NCBI RefSeq assembly: GCF_019218885.1
Contig: NZ_JAHUWT010000006.1
Span: 186,001-250,000, forward strand
DNA from: Bordetella sp. BOR01
GTDB taxonomy: Bacteria; Pseudomonadota; Gammaproteobacteria; Burkholderiales; Burkholderiaceae_B
Direction: 5' to 3'
DNA: 64,000 nt
Positions within the stretch are counted from its first letter, which is position 1. Every line of letters begins with the position of its first letter. This document shows, piece by piece, positions 1-7,646 of the stretch. The notes below the pieces were generated by a model. The model did no database searches. It had not been told where the DNA came from and worked only from the letters and a program-made list of their open reading frames with translations. The position numbers were made by a program, and so were the translations under genes.

Positions 1-923
1 ATGCCCGTGGGGCATACCTGCACGCACAGGCTGCAATCGACGCAATCGCCCAGCCCGGCGGCCTTGTAGTCGGCCTTGCGCGAGCGGCCGCCACGCGGCT
101 CGCCGCGCCCCTTGTCGTAGGTGACCACGAAGGTGTCCGGATCGACCATGACGCTTTGGAAGCGCGCGTACGGGCACATGTACTTGCACACCGATTCGCG
201 CATGAAGCCGGCATTGCCCCAGGTGGCGAAGCCGTAGAACAGCATCCAGAACCACTGCCACGGGCCCAGTTGCAGGGCCAGCAGGTCCAGGCCCAGGCCG
301 CGGATGGGCGCGAAGTAGCCGATGAAGCTGTAGCCCGTCCACCAGGCAACGAGGATCCACAGCGCGTGCTTGGCCAGCTTCAGGCGCAATTTGCGCGGCG
401 TCCAGGACGCCTCGTCCAGGCGGATCCGCGCCAGGCGATCGCCTTCGACCTTGCGCTCGATCCACATGAAGATCTCGGTATATACCGTTTGCGGACAGGC
501 GTAGCCGCAGAACAGGCGCCCGGCCACCGCCGTGAACAGGAACAGCGCCAAGGCCGAGATCACCAGCAACACGGCCAGGTAGACCACGTCTTGCGGCCAC
601 AGCACCAGGCCGAACAAGTAGAACTTGCGCGCTCCCAGGTCGAACAGCACGGCCTGCCGGCCGTTCCACTGTAGCCATGGCAGGCCGTAGAACACCAGTT
701 GCGTCAGGAATACGAGCACGATGCGCCAGCGGGCGAACACGCCGCTGACCGAGCGCGGGTAGATCTTGCCGCGTACCTCGGCCAAGGTCTGTTCCAGCAT
801 TTCCACGGCCGCGCCGGGCCGGGCCGCAGGCTGCTGCGGGCGCCACGCGGGCGTCCCGCCGTCTGCATCGCCCGATCCGGAGGCCTTGGGCTTGGACCGT
901 CCAGAGGGTTCAGGCTGTTGCAT
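1..923 (-). CDS. ccoG: CcoG/FixG cbb3 oxidase accessory ferredoxin (partial, C-terminus outside window)
   Basis: Membrane-anchored polyferredoxin needed for assembly of cbb3 oxidase, thought to handle copper. The first 307 residues lie in the window. The N-terminus is Pro-rich and hydrophilic; hydrophobic segments fall at about 68-86, 101-134 and 188-206. A Cys-rich stretch (CGYACP, 139-144) precedes a second Cys pair at 246 and 250, and a ferredoxin motif CxxCxxCxxxCP sits at 294-305. The start is the ATG at 923, just downstream of ccoP on the same strand and 13 bases from it, so it is the last visible gene of the cco operon. The usual second 4Fe-4S motif and the C-terminal domain would lie beyond base 1. 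The family call is firm from the motif and the context. Confidence 0.93.
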   Translation of the reverse strand, partial: MQQPEPSGRSKPKASGSGDADGGTPAWRPQQPAARPGAAVEMLEQTLAEVRGKIYPRSVSGVFARWRIVLVFLTQLVFYGLPWLQWNGRQAVLFDLGARKFYLFGLVLWPQDVVYLAVLLVISALALFLFTAVAGRLFCGYACPQTVYTEIFMWIERKVEGDRLARIRLDEASWTPRKLRLKLAKHALWILVAWWTGYSFIGYFAPIRGLGLDLLALQLGPWQWFWMLFYGFATWGNAGFMRESVCKYMCPYARFQSVMVDPDTFVVTYDKGRGEPRGGRSRKADYKAAGLGDCVDCSLCVQVCPTG

Positions 924-936
924 TACTGCTTTACCC

Positions 937-1875
937 CTAATGCGGCGCGTTGGCGTTTGCCGCTGGCGTCGGGTTCGACAGCCCCCATACCCAGGCCGTC
1001 AGGATCTTGATCTGCTCGGGTGTCAGCACCGCATCGTGCGCGGGCATGCGGTTGTCGCGCCCTTCGAGAATGGTTTGCACAATGGTGGCTTCGGAACTGC
1101 CGTACAGCCAGGTGCCATCGGTAAGGTTGGGCGCGCCCAGGGCCTGGTTGCCCTTGCCATCAACGCCATGGCAGGCCACACAGTAGGTTTCGTAGGTACG
1201 CTGGCCTCGGAACACCTTGAGCGGATCGGCCGCCAGGTTCGACAGCGAACGCACATAGTGCGCCGCATCGCTGGCAGCGGCGGGCTCGATGGAGCCTTTC
1301 CAGGGCGGCATGATGCCGTGGCGCCCCTGCGTGATGGTTTGCTCGATGGTCTCGGGCGCGCCGCCGTACATCCAGTCGCCGTCGGTAAGGTTGGGAAAGC
1401 TGCGCGCGCCCCGGGCATCGGAACCATGGCACTGGGCGCACGTATTCAGGAACAGGCGTTCGCCGATCTGGCGCGCAGCCGGATCGGCCGCGATCTCGGG
1501 CGCCGTCATGCCGGCGTAGCGGGCATAGACCGGCTTGACCTGCTCGGCCAGTTGCGCCTGGTGGCGACGCACTTCGTCTGCCGTGGTGTAGCCCAGCACG
1601 CCCTGGAACATGCCCAGGCCGGGCATCAGTACCAGATATCCCAGCGCGAACAGGCACAGCAACAGGTACATCCAGGTCCACCAGCGGGGCACGGGATTGT
1701 TCAGTTCGGTAAGGTCTTCGTCCCAGACATGGCCGGTGTCGTCGACCGGCGCGCCCGACGGCCGGATACCCAGCCAGCGCCGCTGCGCGAACAGCAGCCA
1801 CAAGCACCAGGCAATGCCGCCCAGCGCGATGAAGGCAATGAAATAGCCGAAGAAAGCGTGGCTGAAATCGTTCAT
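937..1875 (-). CDS. ccoP: cbb3-type cytochrome c oxidase subunit III, di-heme c
   Basis: Membrane-anchored di-heme cytochrome c that passes electrons into cbb3 oxidase. It has 312 residues. There are two N-terminal hydrophobic segments (about 8-30 and 67-86), then two cytochrome c domains with heme-binding motifs CAQCH (146-150) and CVACH (232-236), each followed by a Met-Pro segment that could supply the axial Met. Length and the two-helix N-terminus match CcoP of the long type. Its start overlaps the ccoQ stop by four bases (ATGA), which suggests translational coupling. It sits between ccoQ and ccoG. Confidence 0.96.
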   Translation of the reverse strand: MNDFSHAFFGYFIAFIALGGIAWCLWLLFAQRRWLGIRPSGAPVDDTGHVWDEDLTELNNPVPRWWTWMYLLLCLFALGYLVLMPGLGMFQGVLGYTTADEVRRHQAQLAEQVKPVYARYAGMTAPEIAADPAARQIGERLFLNTCAQCHGSDARGARSFPNLTDGDWMYGGAPETIEQTITQGRHGIMPPWKGSIEPAAASDAAHYVRSLSNLAADPLKVFRGQRTYETYCVACHGVDGKGNQALGAPNLTDGTWLYGSSEATIVQTILEGRDNRMPAHDAVLTPEQIKILTAWVWGLSNPTPAANANAPH

Positions 1876-2039
1876 GGCCGCGTTGCTCCTTGTGCGGGTC
1901 CGTTTTCATCGGGCAGCGCGAACGGCAGCATGGCCGATTCGTGGTTGGCGCGCTGCCGGCCGCGCGAACAGGCCCACCAGACGATGCCCAGGAAGGTGGC
2001 CATCGAGACGGCCGTCATGATTCCGTTGATGATCTGCAT
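1872..2039 (-). CDS. ccoQ: CcoQ, small cbb3 oxidase subunit
   Basis: Short single-span protein that stabilises the cbb3 complex. It has 55 residues, starting at the ATG at 2039, two bases after the ccoO stop. A hydrophobic helix covers roughly residues 5-24 (ending in IVWWACSRGR), followed by a charged, Pro-containing tail on the cytoplasmic side. It is identified mostly by position between ccoO and ccoP and by the helix followed by a basic patch; CcoQ proteins share little sequence. The stop overlaps the ccoP start by four bases. Because it is so short, automated calling often misses it or extends it upstream in the same frame. Confidence 0.88.
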   Translation of the reverse strand: MQIINGIMTAVSMATFLGIVWWACSRGRQRANHESAMLPFALPDENGPAQGATRP

Positions 2040-2041
2040 GG

Positions 2042-2734
2042 TCAGTTTCCTTGTACGGGCGCACCCTGCCCGGCCGCCTGCCGGGCTTGTTCGGCCTCGG
2101 CCTGGCGAGCCTGGCGCAGCCCTACGCCCAGACCCTGCAGGTAGGCGACCAGCGCGTCTTCTTCGGTCTTGCCGGCGATGTCTTGCGGTGCGGCCTGGAT
2201 TTCGGCGTCGGTATAGGGCACGCCCAGGGTGTGCAGCGCCCGCATGCGAGCTTGCACGTTCTGGCCATCGAGTGCGGCACGCTGCAGCCAGGGGTACGAA
2301 GGCATGTTCGATTCGGGCACCACCAGGCGCGGGTCGCGCAGGTGGATGCGGTGCCATTCGTCGGAATAGCGTTCGCCCACGCGCGCCAGGTCGGGGCCGG
2401 TGCGCTTGGAACCCCACAGGAACGGGTAGTCGAACACCGATTCGGCGGCTTCCGAGTACGGGCCGTAGCGCTGCACTTCAGCCTGCAGCATGCGCACCTG
2501 CTGCGAATGACAGCCCAGGCAGCCCTCGCGGATGTAGACGTCGCGGCCCATCAGGCGCAAGGCGCTGTAGGGTTCGATGCCAGGCGCGGCCTGGGTGGTG
2601 GAATGCTGGAAGAAAAGCGGGATGATCTGTACCAGCCCCGCGAACGACACCACCAGGATGCTGGCGATGATCATCCAGCCGATGTTCGTTTCCAGCGTAT
2701 GGTGCGAGAAAAAACCGTGTTGCTTGTTGGCCAT
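2042..2734 (-). CDS. ccoO: cbb3-type cytochrome c oxidase subunit II, mono-heme c
   Basis: Mono-heme cytochrome c subunit that relays electrons from CcoP to the CcoN catalytic core. It has 230 residues from the ATG at 2734. One N-terminal membrane helix lies at about 18-42, then a periplasmic domain with a single heme motif CLGCH at 72-76 followed by SQQVR, which is characteristic of CcoO. The C-terminal 30 residues are Gln/Ala-rich and likely disordered. The open frame continues upstream, but that part is a shadow of ccoN; the MANKQHG start, 12 bases after the ccoN stop, fits the family length. Confidence 0.95.
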   Translation of the reverse strand: MANKQHGFFSHHTLETNIGWMIIASILVVSFAGLVQIIPLFFQHSTTQAAPGIEPYSALRLMGRDVYIREGCLGCHSQQVRMLQAEVQRYGPYSEAAESVFDYPFLWGSKRTGPDLARVGERYSDEWHRIHLRDPRLVVPESNMPSYPWLQRAALDGQNVQARMRALHTLGVPYTDAEIQAAPQDIAGKTEEDALVAYLQGLGVGLRQARQAEAEQARQAAGQGAPVQGN

Positions 2735-2745
2735 GGAAAACCTCG

Positions 2746-4224
2746 TCAGGCAATGGCGGGCGTGGCAATGGCGGCCGCGCGGACTTGGGGCTCGCTGGTG
2801 GGAATGACCGGGTCGACGGCGCGCTGGCCGCGCAGCGTCATCCAGACGTTCCAGGCCATGATGAACACGCCTGACAAATACATTGCGCCACCCACGAACC
2901 GGATCACGTAGTAAGGCAGGCGCGTCTTGAGCTCTTCGACGAAGCTGTAGACCAGCGTGCCGTCGGAGGCGGTGTCGCGCCACATCAGGCCTTGCTGCAC
3001 GCCGGCGATCCACATGGCGGCGATGTACAGCACCACCCCGATGGTGGCCACCCAGAAATGCAGCTCGACGGCCTTCATGCTGTGCATGGTGGTACGGCCG
3101 TACAGGCGCGGGATCAGGTAGTACAGCGAACCGAAGGTGATCATGGCCACCCAGCCCAGCGCGCCGGAGTGCACGTGGCCGACCGTCCAGTCGGTGTAGT
3201 GCGACAGCGCATTGACCGTGCGGATCGACATCATCGAGCCTTCGAAGGTGGACATGCCGTAGAACGACAGCGCGGTGACCATGAACTTCAGGATGGGGTC
3301 GGTGCGCAGGCGATGCCAGGCACCCTGCAGTGTCATGATGCCGTTGATCATGCCCCCCCACGACGGCGCCAGCAGGATCAGCGAAAACGCCATCCCCAGC
3401 GATTGGGTCCAGTCGGGCAGCGAGGTGTACAGCAAGTGGTGCGGCCCGGCCCACATGTAGGTGAAGGCCAGCGCCCAGAAGTGCACGATGGACAGGCGGT
3501 AGGAATAGATGGGCCGGCCGGCCTGCTTGGGCACGAAGTAGTACATCATGCCCAGGAAGCTGGTGGTCAGGAAGAAGCCCACCGCATTGTGGCCGTACCA
3601 CCATTGCACCATGGCATCTTGCACGCCGGCATAGGCCGAGTACGATTTCCACAACGACACCGGGATTTCGATGTTGTTGAAGATGTGCAGGATGGCAATG
3701 GTGAGAATGTACGAACCGAAGAACCAGTTGGCTACATAGATATGGCGCACGCGGCGCCGCACGATGGTGCCGAAGAACACCACGGCGTAGGCCACCCACA
3801 CCAGCGTGATGAGGATGTCGATGGGCCATTCGAGCTCGGCGTATTCTTTGCTGCTGGTGTAGCCCAGCGGCAGCGTGATGGCGGCGCCCACGATGACGGC
3901 CTGCCAGCCCCAGAAGGTGAAGGCGGCCAGCTTGTCGCTGAACAGCCGCGCCTGACAGGTGCGCTGCACGACGTAGTACGAGGTGGCGAACAGGCCGCTG
4001 CCACCGAAGGCGAAGATCACCGCATTGGTATGCAGGGGCCGCAGCCGGCCATAACCGAGCCAGGGAATGTCGAAATTGAGCTGGGGCCAGATAAGCTGCG
4101 CGGCGATCAATACGCCCACAGCCATGCCCACAATGCCCCAAACCACCGTCATGACAGCAAACTGCCTCACGACTTTGTAGTTGAACGTGTTTTGTCGATC
4201 GGCAGTTGTACTGCTATCAAACAT
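2746..4224 (-). CDS. ccoN: cbb3-type cytochrome c oxidase subunit I (catalytic)
   Basis: Heme-copper oxidase core that reduces O2 to water at low oxygen and pumps protons. It has 492 residues with about twelve hydrophobic spans. Conserved His-bearing stretches are visible: RPLHTNAV near residue 65 (low-spin heme ligand region), [10 protein letters not shown] (CuB region), and the AGPHHLLY segment. The start is set at the ATG at 4224 because a strong GGGGGA ribosome site lies seven bases upstream. The frame can be extended to a TTG at 4296, but that codon is inside the FNR box, so the extension is rejected. It is the first gene of ccoNOQP-G. Confidence 0.96.
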   Translation of the reverse strand: MFDSSTTADRQNTFNYKVVRQFAVMTVVWGIVGMAVGVLIAAQLIWPQLNFDIPWLGYGRLRPLHTNAVIFAFGGSGLFATSYYVVQRTCQARLFSDKLAAFTFWGWQAVIVGAAITLPLGYTSSKEYAELEWPIDILITLVWVAYAVVFFGTIVRRRVRHIYVANWFFGSYILTIAILHIFNNIEIPVSLWKSYSAYAGVQDAMVQWWYGHNAVGFFLTTSFLGMMYYFVPKQAGRPIYSYRLSIVHFWALAFTYMWAGPHHLLYTSLPDWTQSLGMAFSLILLAPSWGGMINGIMTLQGAWHRLRTDPILKFMVTALSFYGMSTFEGSMMSIRTVNALSHYTDWTVGHVHSGALGWVAMITFGSLYYLIPRLYGRTTMHSMKAVELHFWVATIGVVLYIAAMWIAGVQQGLMWRDTASDGTLVYSFVEELKTRLPYYVIRFVGGAMYLSGVFIMAWNVWMTLRGQRAVDPVIPTSEPQVRAAAIATPAIA

Positions 4225-4282
4225 GGTCTGTCCCCCAGTTGATACGGAGGTTGAATGATCGGCCGATGCGCGTTCGATTGTC

Positions 4283-4296
4283 TTGATTTCGGTCAA
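4283..4296 (-). promoter_or_regulatory. FNR/ANR-type site upstream of ccoN
   Basis: The minus strand reads TTGAC-CGAA-ATCAA, matching the FNR consensus TTGAT-N4-ATCAA at 9 of 10 positions. The box centre is at 4289.5. A GATCAT -10-like hexamer lies at 4260-4255, so a class II start (box at about -41.5) would fall near 4248, giving a short leader of about 24 bases that carries the GGGGGA ribosome site. This fits the known oxygen control of cbb3 oxidases by FNR-family proteins. The transcription start is inferred. Confidence 0.85.
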
Positions 4297-4311
4297 AAAA
4301 TAGGACGAATC

Positions 4312-4455
4312 CTATGTGTCTGAATCGCGAAGAATGGAACTTCCGGCATCTTCGGTATCGTCGAACTGGCCGTTGAATACGGCCCAGCCCAGGGCCAGCG
4401 CGATGGCCAGCACGAACAGCATCGACAGCGGCAGCAGCAGGTACAGGATGTTCAT
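4312..4455 (-). CDS. ccoS: CcoS, cbb3 oxidase maturation protein
   Basis: Small membrane protein needed for cofactor insertion into cbb3 oxidase. It has 47 residues. A single N-terminal helix (residues 2-25, LYLLLPLSMLFVLAIALALG) leads into WAVFNGQFDD and then an acidic tail; the aromatic-NGQFDD junction is the family hallmark. The start is at 4455, overlapping the stop of the CcoI-like gene by four bases, and the frame upstream of it is only a shadow. It ends 16 bases before the ccoN FNR box. Pairing with CcoI is typical; here the partner is severely reduced. Confidence 0.93.
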   Translation of the reverse strand: MNILYLLLPLSMLFVLAIALALGWAVFNGQFDDTEDAGSSILRDSDT

Positions 4456-5435
4456 GGCACGACCGAAACCGTTACGGCCGCGCAACCGACCGCGGCCAGC
4501 GCGCGGTAGCGGCGGTACAAATGCCAGGCGCAACCGGCCACCGCCAGCGACGACAGCAGCATGGTGGTTGCCGCCAGCCATGGCGCCACCCAGCCCGCCA
4601 GCGCCAGCGGCGTCAACAGCAGGTGCCAGGCCAGCGACCCGTACAGGCTTATGCCGGCAACGCGGCGCGTTGCTGCCAGCAGTGCGCGAAACTGCTGCGC
4701 ATCAAGGCCCGGCTGCGCGGCGGCATGAGCGGCCGCCAGCGTAGTGGGCACCGCCATCGCCATGGCACAGGGACAACTGATGACCAGCAGCGCGACCATG
4801 ACCGGCACCGCGTGGGCGGGGTCGAGCCAGGCCCAGACTGCCGCGGCCGCCAGCGCCAGGGCTACCTGGGCCGCAACGAAGCGGGCCGCCACGCGGTCGG
4901 CCGAAGCGCCCAGTGCACGGCGGCGGATTTCCAGGCGGGCGTGGCGCCAGGCCTGCACACGGCCGTGGCGCGGCGCCACCGATTGGCGCGCGCACAGCGC
5001 CAGGTAGCGGGCGGTAAGCAGGAACGCCACGAACATGGTGACCGAATCGAAGTAGACTTCGCCGCGCTGGGTCACGGTGGCGTGGACGCTGGGCAGGAAG
5101 GCCGCGACGATGCCCAGGGCCACGGGTACGTCCATGCCCGCCTGGCGGCGGTGCAGGCTGCGCGCCGCGCCCTGCCAGACCGGCCAGGCCGAGTACAGCG
5201 CCACCGGCAGGGTCAGGGCCAGGCTGGCCCAGTTCATGAGCACGATGGCCCAGTCGAGCGTGGCCAGGGCGTCGGGGGGGATGCCGTCGTGGCGCACATA
5301 GCCGGGCCAGGCGAACATCATGACCTGCATCATGGCCAGCCAGGCCCAGCCCAGGCGCAACAAGGCGTGGCGCCGCAGCTGCCGATCGGCGTGGGACAGG
5401 CCGGGCGGCACGGAGAAGATTGACGTAGCGGGCAT
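4452..5435 (-). CDS. CcoI/FixI-like P1B-ATPase remnant: membrane core without catalytic domains
   Basis: Related to CcoI, the copper-exporting ATPase that supplies cbb3 oxidase, but only about 330 residues instead of roughly 750-800. Visible CcoI hallmarks are MMQVMMFAWP (TM region), RRQAGMDVPVALG, GEVYFDSVTMF, the CPC copper motif followed by AMAMAVP, and a C-terminal LAGWVAPW...MLLSSL helix pair. Missing are the N-terminal metal-binding domain, the actuator TGE loop (replaced by about 30 basic residues), the DKTGT phosphorylation domain and the nucleotide domain. The frame is open with no stop or frameshift. An ATG at 5462 would extend it by nine residues, but it lies upstream of the predicted FNR-dependent start near 5436, so 5435 is preferred. 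It cannot hydrolyse ATP as drawn. It overlaps ccoS by four bases. Confidence 0.75.
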   Translation of the reverse strand: MPATSIFSVPPGLSHADRQLRRHALLRLGWAWLAMMQVMMFAWPGYVRHDGIPPDALATLDWAIVLMNWASLALTLPVALYSAWPVWQGAARSLHRRQAGMDVPVALGIVAAFLPSVHATVTQRGEVYFDSVTMFVAFLLTARYLALCARQSVAPRHGRVQAWRHARLEIRRRALGASADRVAARFVAAQVALALAAAAVWAWLDPAHAVPVMVALLVISCPCAMAMAVPTTLAAAHAAAQPGLDAQQFRALLAATRRVAGISLYGSLAWHLLLTPLALAGWVAPWLAATTMLLSSLAVAGCAWHLYRRYRALAAVGCAAVTVSVVP

Positions 5436-5470
5436 GCGCCCGATCGTAGCCACCGGACGCATGGAACGGC

Positions 5471-5484
5471 TTGATAAAAATCAA
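5471..5484 (-). promoter_or_regulatory. Perfect FNR/ANR box upstream of the ccoI-like/ccoS genes
   Basis: TTGAT-AAAA-ATCAA matches the FNR consensus at all ten specified positions and is a near-perfect dyad. On the minus strand a TACGAT -10-like hexamer lies at 5448-5443, placing a class II start at about 5436, 41.5 bases from the box centre. The ATG at 5435 would then be almost leaderless. The upstream CoA-transferase gene ends at 5520 and points the same way, so this box can only serve the CcoI-like and ccoS genes. Confidence 0.85.
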
Positions 5485-5519
5485 GCCAACTAAAAGACCA
5501 GACCGATCTACGGGTACGG

Positions 5520-6728
5520 CTAAAGCACCGCCCGACGCGCGCGCAAGGCGGCGATCTGCTCGGCCGACAGTTCCAGTTCGGCCAGCACATTATCCGAATG
5601 CTGGCCGAAGGTGGGCGCGGCAAACGGTACCGGCCCCGGTGTGCGGCCATATTTGATGGGCTGCGTGAAGCCGCGGTAGCGGCCGACGACCGGATGCTGG
5701 TAATCGGCCACCATGCCTTCGGCCTGCACCTGGGGAAAATCGAACATGTCTTCGATGGTGCGCACTGCCGCGCACGGCACCTCTTCGCCGAATAGGGCTT
5801 CCCATTCGAGTGCGCTGCGGGCTTGCAGCGCCGCGTGCAGGCGCGGCACGATCTCGGCGCGATGCTGGGCGCGCTTGCGCACGGAATCGTAGCGGCTGTC
5901 GGCGGCCAGTTCGGCCAGGCCGGTCTTGGCGCACAGCGCGGCCCAGAAATGCGGCGTGTTGGCCGAAATGTACAGCCAGCCCTGGCGCGTGGGATGCAGG
6001 CCGGTAATACCGCCGGACCGCATATCGCGCCCGACCTCGCGCGGCTCGTGCTCGGCCCAGACCATGCGGGCCGACTGCAGCGTCAGGGCGCTGCGCAACA
6101 ACGACACCCCCACGTACTGGCCCTGCCCGCTGCGCTCGCGCTCGTACAGGGCAGAAGCCACGCCCGAGGCCACCAGGGCCGAGGCGTAATAGTCGACCAC
6201 CGAACCGTACAGGATCTCGGGCGGCCCTTCCGGCTTGCCCTGCAGGGCACACATGCCGGTCATGCTCTGCAGCACCTGGTCGTAGCCGGCCTTGTCTTTC
6301 AGCGGGCCGGTCTCGCCGTAACCGGTAACGGCGCAATACACCAGGCGCGGGTTGATCTCTTGCAGTTGCTCGTAGGCAATGCCCAGGCGTGCCGGCACGC
6401 TGGGACGGAAGTTGTGCACCAGCACGTCGGCGCGGCGGGCCAGTTCACGCAGCACCTGCTGTGCATCGGACTGTTTCAGGTCGAGTGCCACCCCGCGCTT
6501 GCTGCGGTTCACGCCCAGGAAGGCGCGGCTTTCGGTTTCAAGCGTAGACGGATATTTGCGCAGATTGTCGCCCGCGGGCGGCTCGATCTTGATCACGTCG
6601 GCGCCCTGGTCGGCCAACAAGGCGCAGCCATAGGGGCCGGCGATGTAGGCGCTGAGATCCAGCACCCGCACGCCATGCAGCGGGCCACGGCCCGCGGGAG
6701 TATCGGCAATGGTGGCAGAAGAAGTCAT
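5520..6728 (-). CDS. CaiB/BaiF class III CoA-transferase
   Basis: Transfers CoA between a CoA-thioester donor and a free carboxylic acid in the cytoplasm. It has 402 residues, the normal family length. The N-terminal nucleotide-like motif (GVRVLDLSAYIAGPYG, GADVIKIEPP), NRSKRGVALDLK, and the catalytic Asp region GSVVDYYASAL are all present. It is the third gene of a minus-strand operon, 38 bases after the CitE-like lyase and downstream of a Bug receptor. Together these suggest uptake of a C4-C6 hydroxy- or dicarboxylate, CoA activation, then retro-aldol cleavage. The substrate is not readable from sequence; itaconate or citramalate type chemistry is one option. Confidence 0.88.
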   Translation of the reverse strand: MTSSATIADTPAGRGPLHGVRVLDLSAYIAGPYGCALLADQGADVIKIEPPAGDNLRKYPSTLETESRAFLGVNRSKRGVALDLKQSDAQQVLRELARRADVLVHNFRPSVPARLGIAYEQLQEINPRLVYCAVTGYGETGPLKDKAGYDQVLQSMTGMCALQGKPEGPPEILYGSVVDYYASALVASGVASALYERERSGQGQYVGVSLLRSALTLQSARMVWAEHEPREVGRDMRSGGITGLHPTRQGWLYISANTPHFWAALCAKTGLAELAADSRYDSVRKRAQHRAEIVPRLHAALQARSALEWEALFGEEVPCAAVRTIEDMFDFPQVQAEGMVADYQHPVVGRYRGFTQPIKYGRTPGPVPFAAPTFGQHSDNVLAELELSAEQIAALRARRAVL

Positions 6729-6766
6729 GAATCAGTCCAACTGGGCGGCGCACCGGGCGCCGCGGC

Positions 6767-7636
6767 TTAGCGGGGCAGCAGCCCCAGGCGGGCGGCAGTC
6801 TGCACGATGGCCTCGGCGCGGCGCACGAACGGGGCATCGACCATCTTGCCATCGACCACGTAGGCCCCCACGCCCTGGGCATCGGCATCGCGGGCCGCCT
6901 CGATCACGCGCACGGCATGCGCGATTTCTTCGTCGGTGGGACGAAAAACTGCATTGGCCAACGGCACCTGGCTGGGGTGGATGCAGCTCTTGCCCAGGAA
7001 CCCCAGGCGACGCGCCAGGGCGGCCTCGGCCTGGAATCCTTCGGTATCGCGGATGTCGGCAAATGCGGAGTCGTAGGCAAAGACCCCGGCTTCTGCCGCG
7101 GCCAGGCGCAAGGTGAACATGGCCTGCTGCACGGCCGCGGGTTCGCGCCTGGCGATACCCGCGGGTTCGAACAGATCGCCCAGCCCCAGTTGCAGGCCGG
7201 CGACCCTAGGGTCGGCAGCGGCCAGGTCGGCCGCCTGGCGCAGCGCGCGCGGCGATTCGATATTGAGCAACAGGCGCACGGGGCGCGTCACGCCGTTGGC
7301 GCGCTCGGCCTGGGCCAGCTCGCGCGCGGCTTCGCGCACCTGCCCGGCCTCTTCGGCCTTGGGCAAGTTCAGCAAGTGCAGGCCTTCTTGCACCACGGCG
7401 TGCAAATCGGCCTTGAAATGGGCGGTATCCAGGGCATTGACGCGCACGATCAGGGTCTTGCCGCTGTCGCGCGCCAAGGGCGCGGCCAGCCACTGGCCCA
7501 ACTGCTGGCGCGCATCGTCTTTGCGTTCGGCCGCGACCGAATCTTCCAGGTCGAACGACAGCGCATCGGCCGGACCGGCCAGCGCCTTCGCGTACAGTTC
7601 CGGCCGCGAAGCCGGGACGAACAGTTTGCTTCTCAT
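6767..7636 (-). CDS. HpcH/HpaI aldolase/citrate lyase beta-like (CitE) protein
   Basis: TIM-barrel lyase of the CitE family, which cleaves or forms acyl-CoA hydroxyacids such as citryl-, malyl- or citramalyl-CoA. It has 289 residues from the ATG at 7636. Motifs: MRSKLFVPASRPELYAKAL, LSFDLEDSV, a metal-ligand Glu in LLNIESPRAL, an Asp in LGLGDLFEPAG, and the C-terminal GKSCIHPSQ signature. No citrate lyase alpha or gamma subunit lies nearby, so it is a stand-alone CitE-like lyase acting on free CoA esters, fitting the CoA-transferase gene downstream. It starts ten bases after the Bug receptor stop. Confidence 0.87.
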   Translation of the reverse strand: MRSKLFVPASRPELYAKALAGPADALSFDLEDSVAAERKDDARQQLGQWLAAPLARDSGKTLIVRVNALDTAHFKADLHAVVQEGLHLLNLPKAEEAGQVREAARELAQAERANGVTRPVRLLLNIESPRALRQAADLAAADPRVAGLQLGLGDLFEPAGIARREPAAVQQAMFTLRLAAAEAGVFAYDSAFADIRDTEGFQAEAALARRLGFLGKSCIHPSQVPLANAVFRPTDEEIAHAVRVIEAARDADAQGVGAYVVDGKMVDAPFVRRAEAIVQTAARLGLLPR

Positions 7637-7646
7637 GGCGATCACG

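Noticed and set aside
766..2625. A 619-residue plus-strand frame over the ccoP/ccoO region
   Set aside because: It crosses three well-conserved cytochrome genes in the opposite direction and carries no domain signature.
4225..4296. Extended CcoN start at a TTG codon
   Set aside because: The TTG is part of the FNR box, and the ATG at 4224 has a strong ribosome site.
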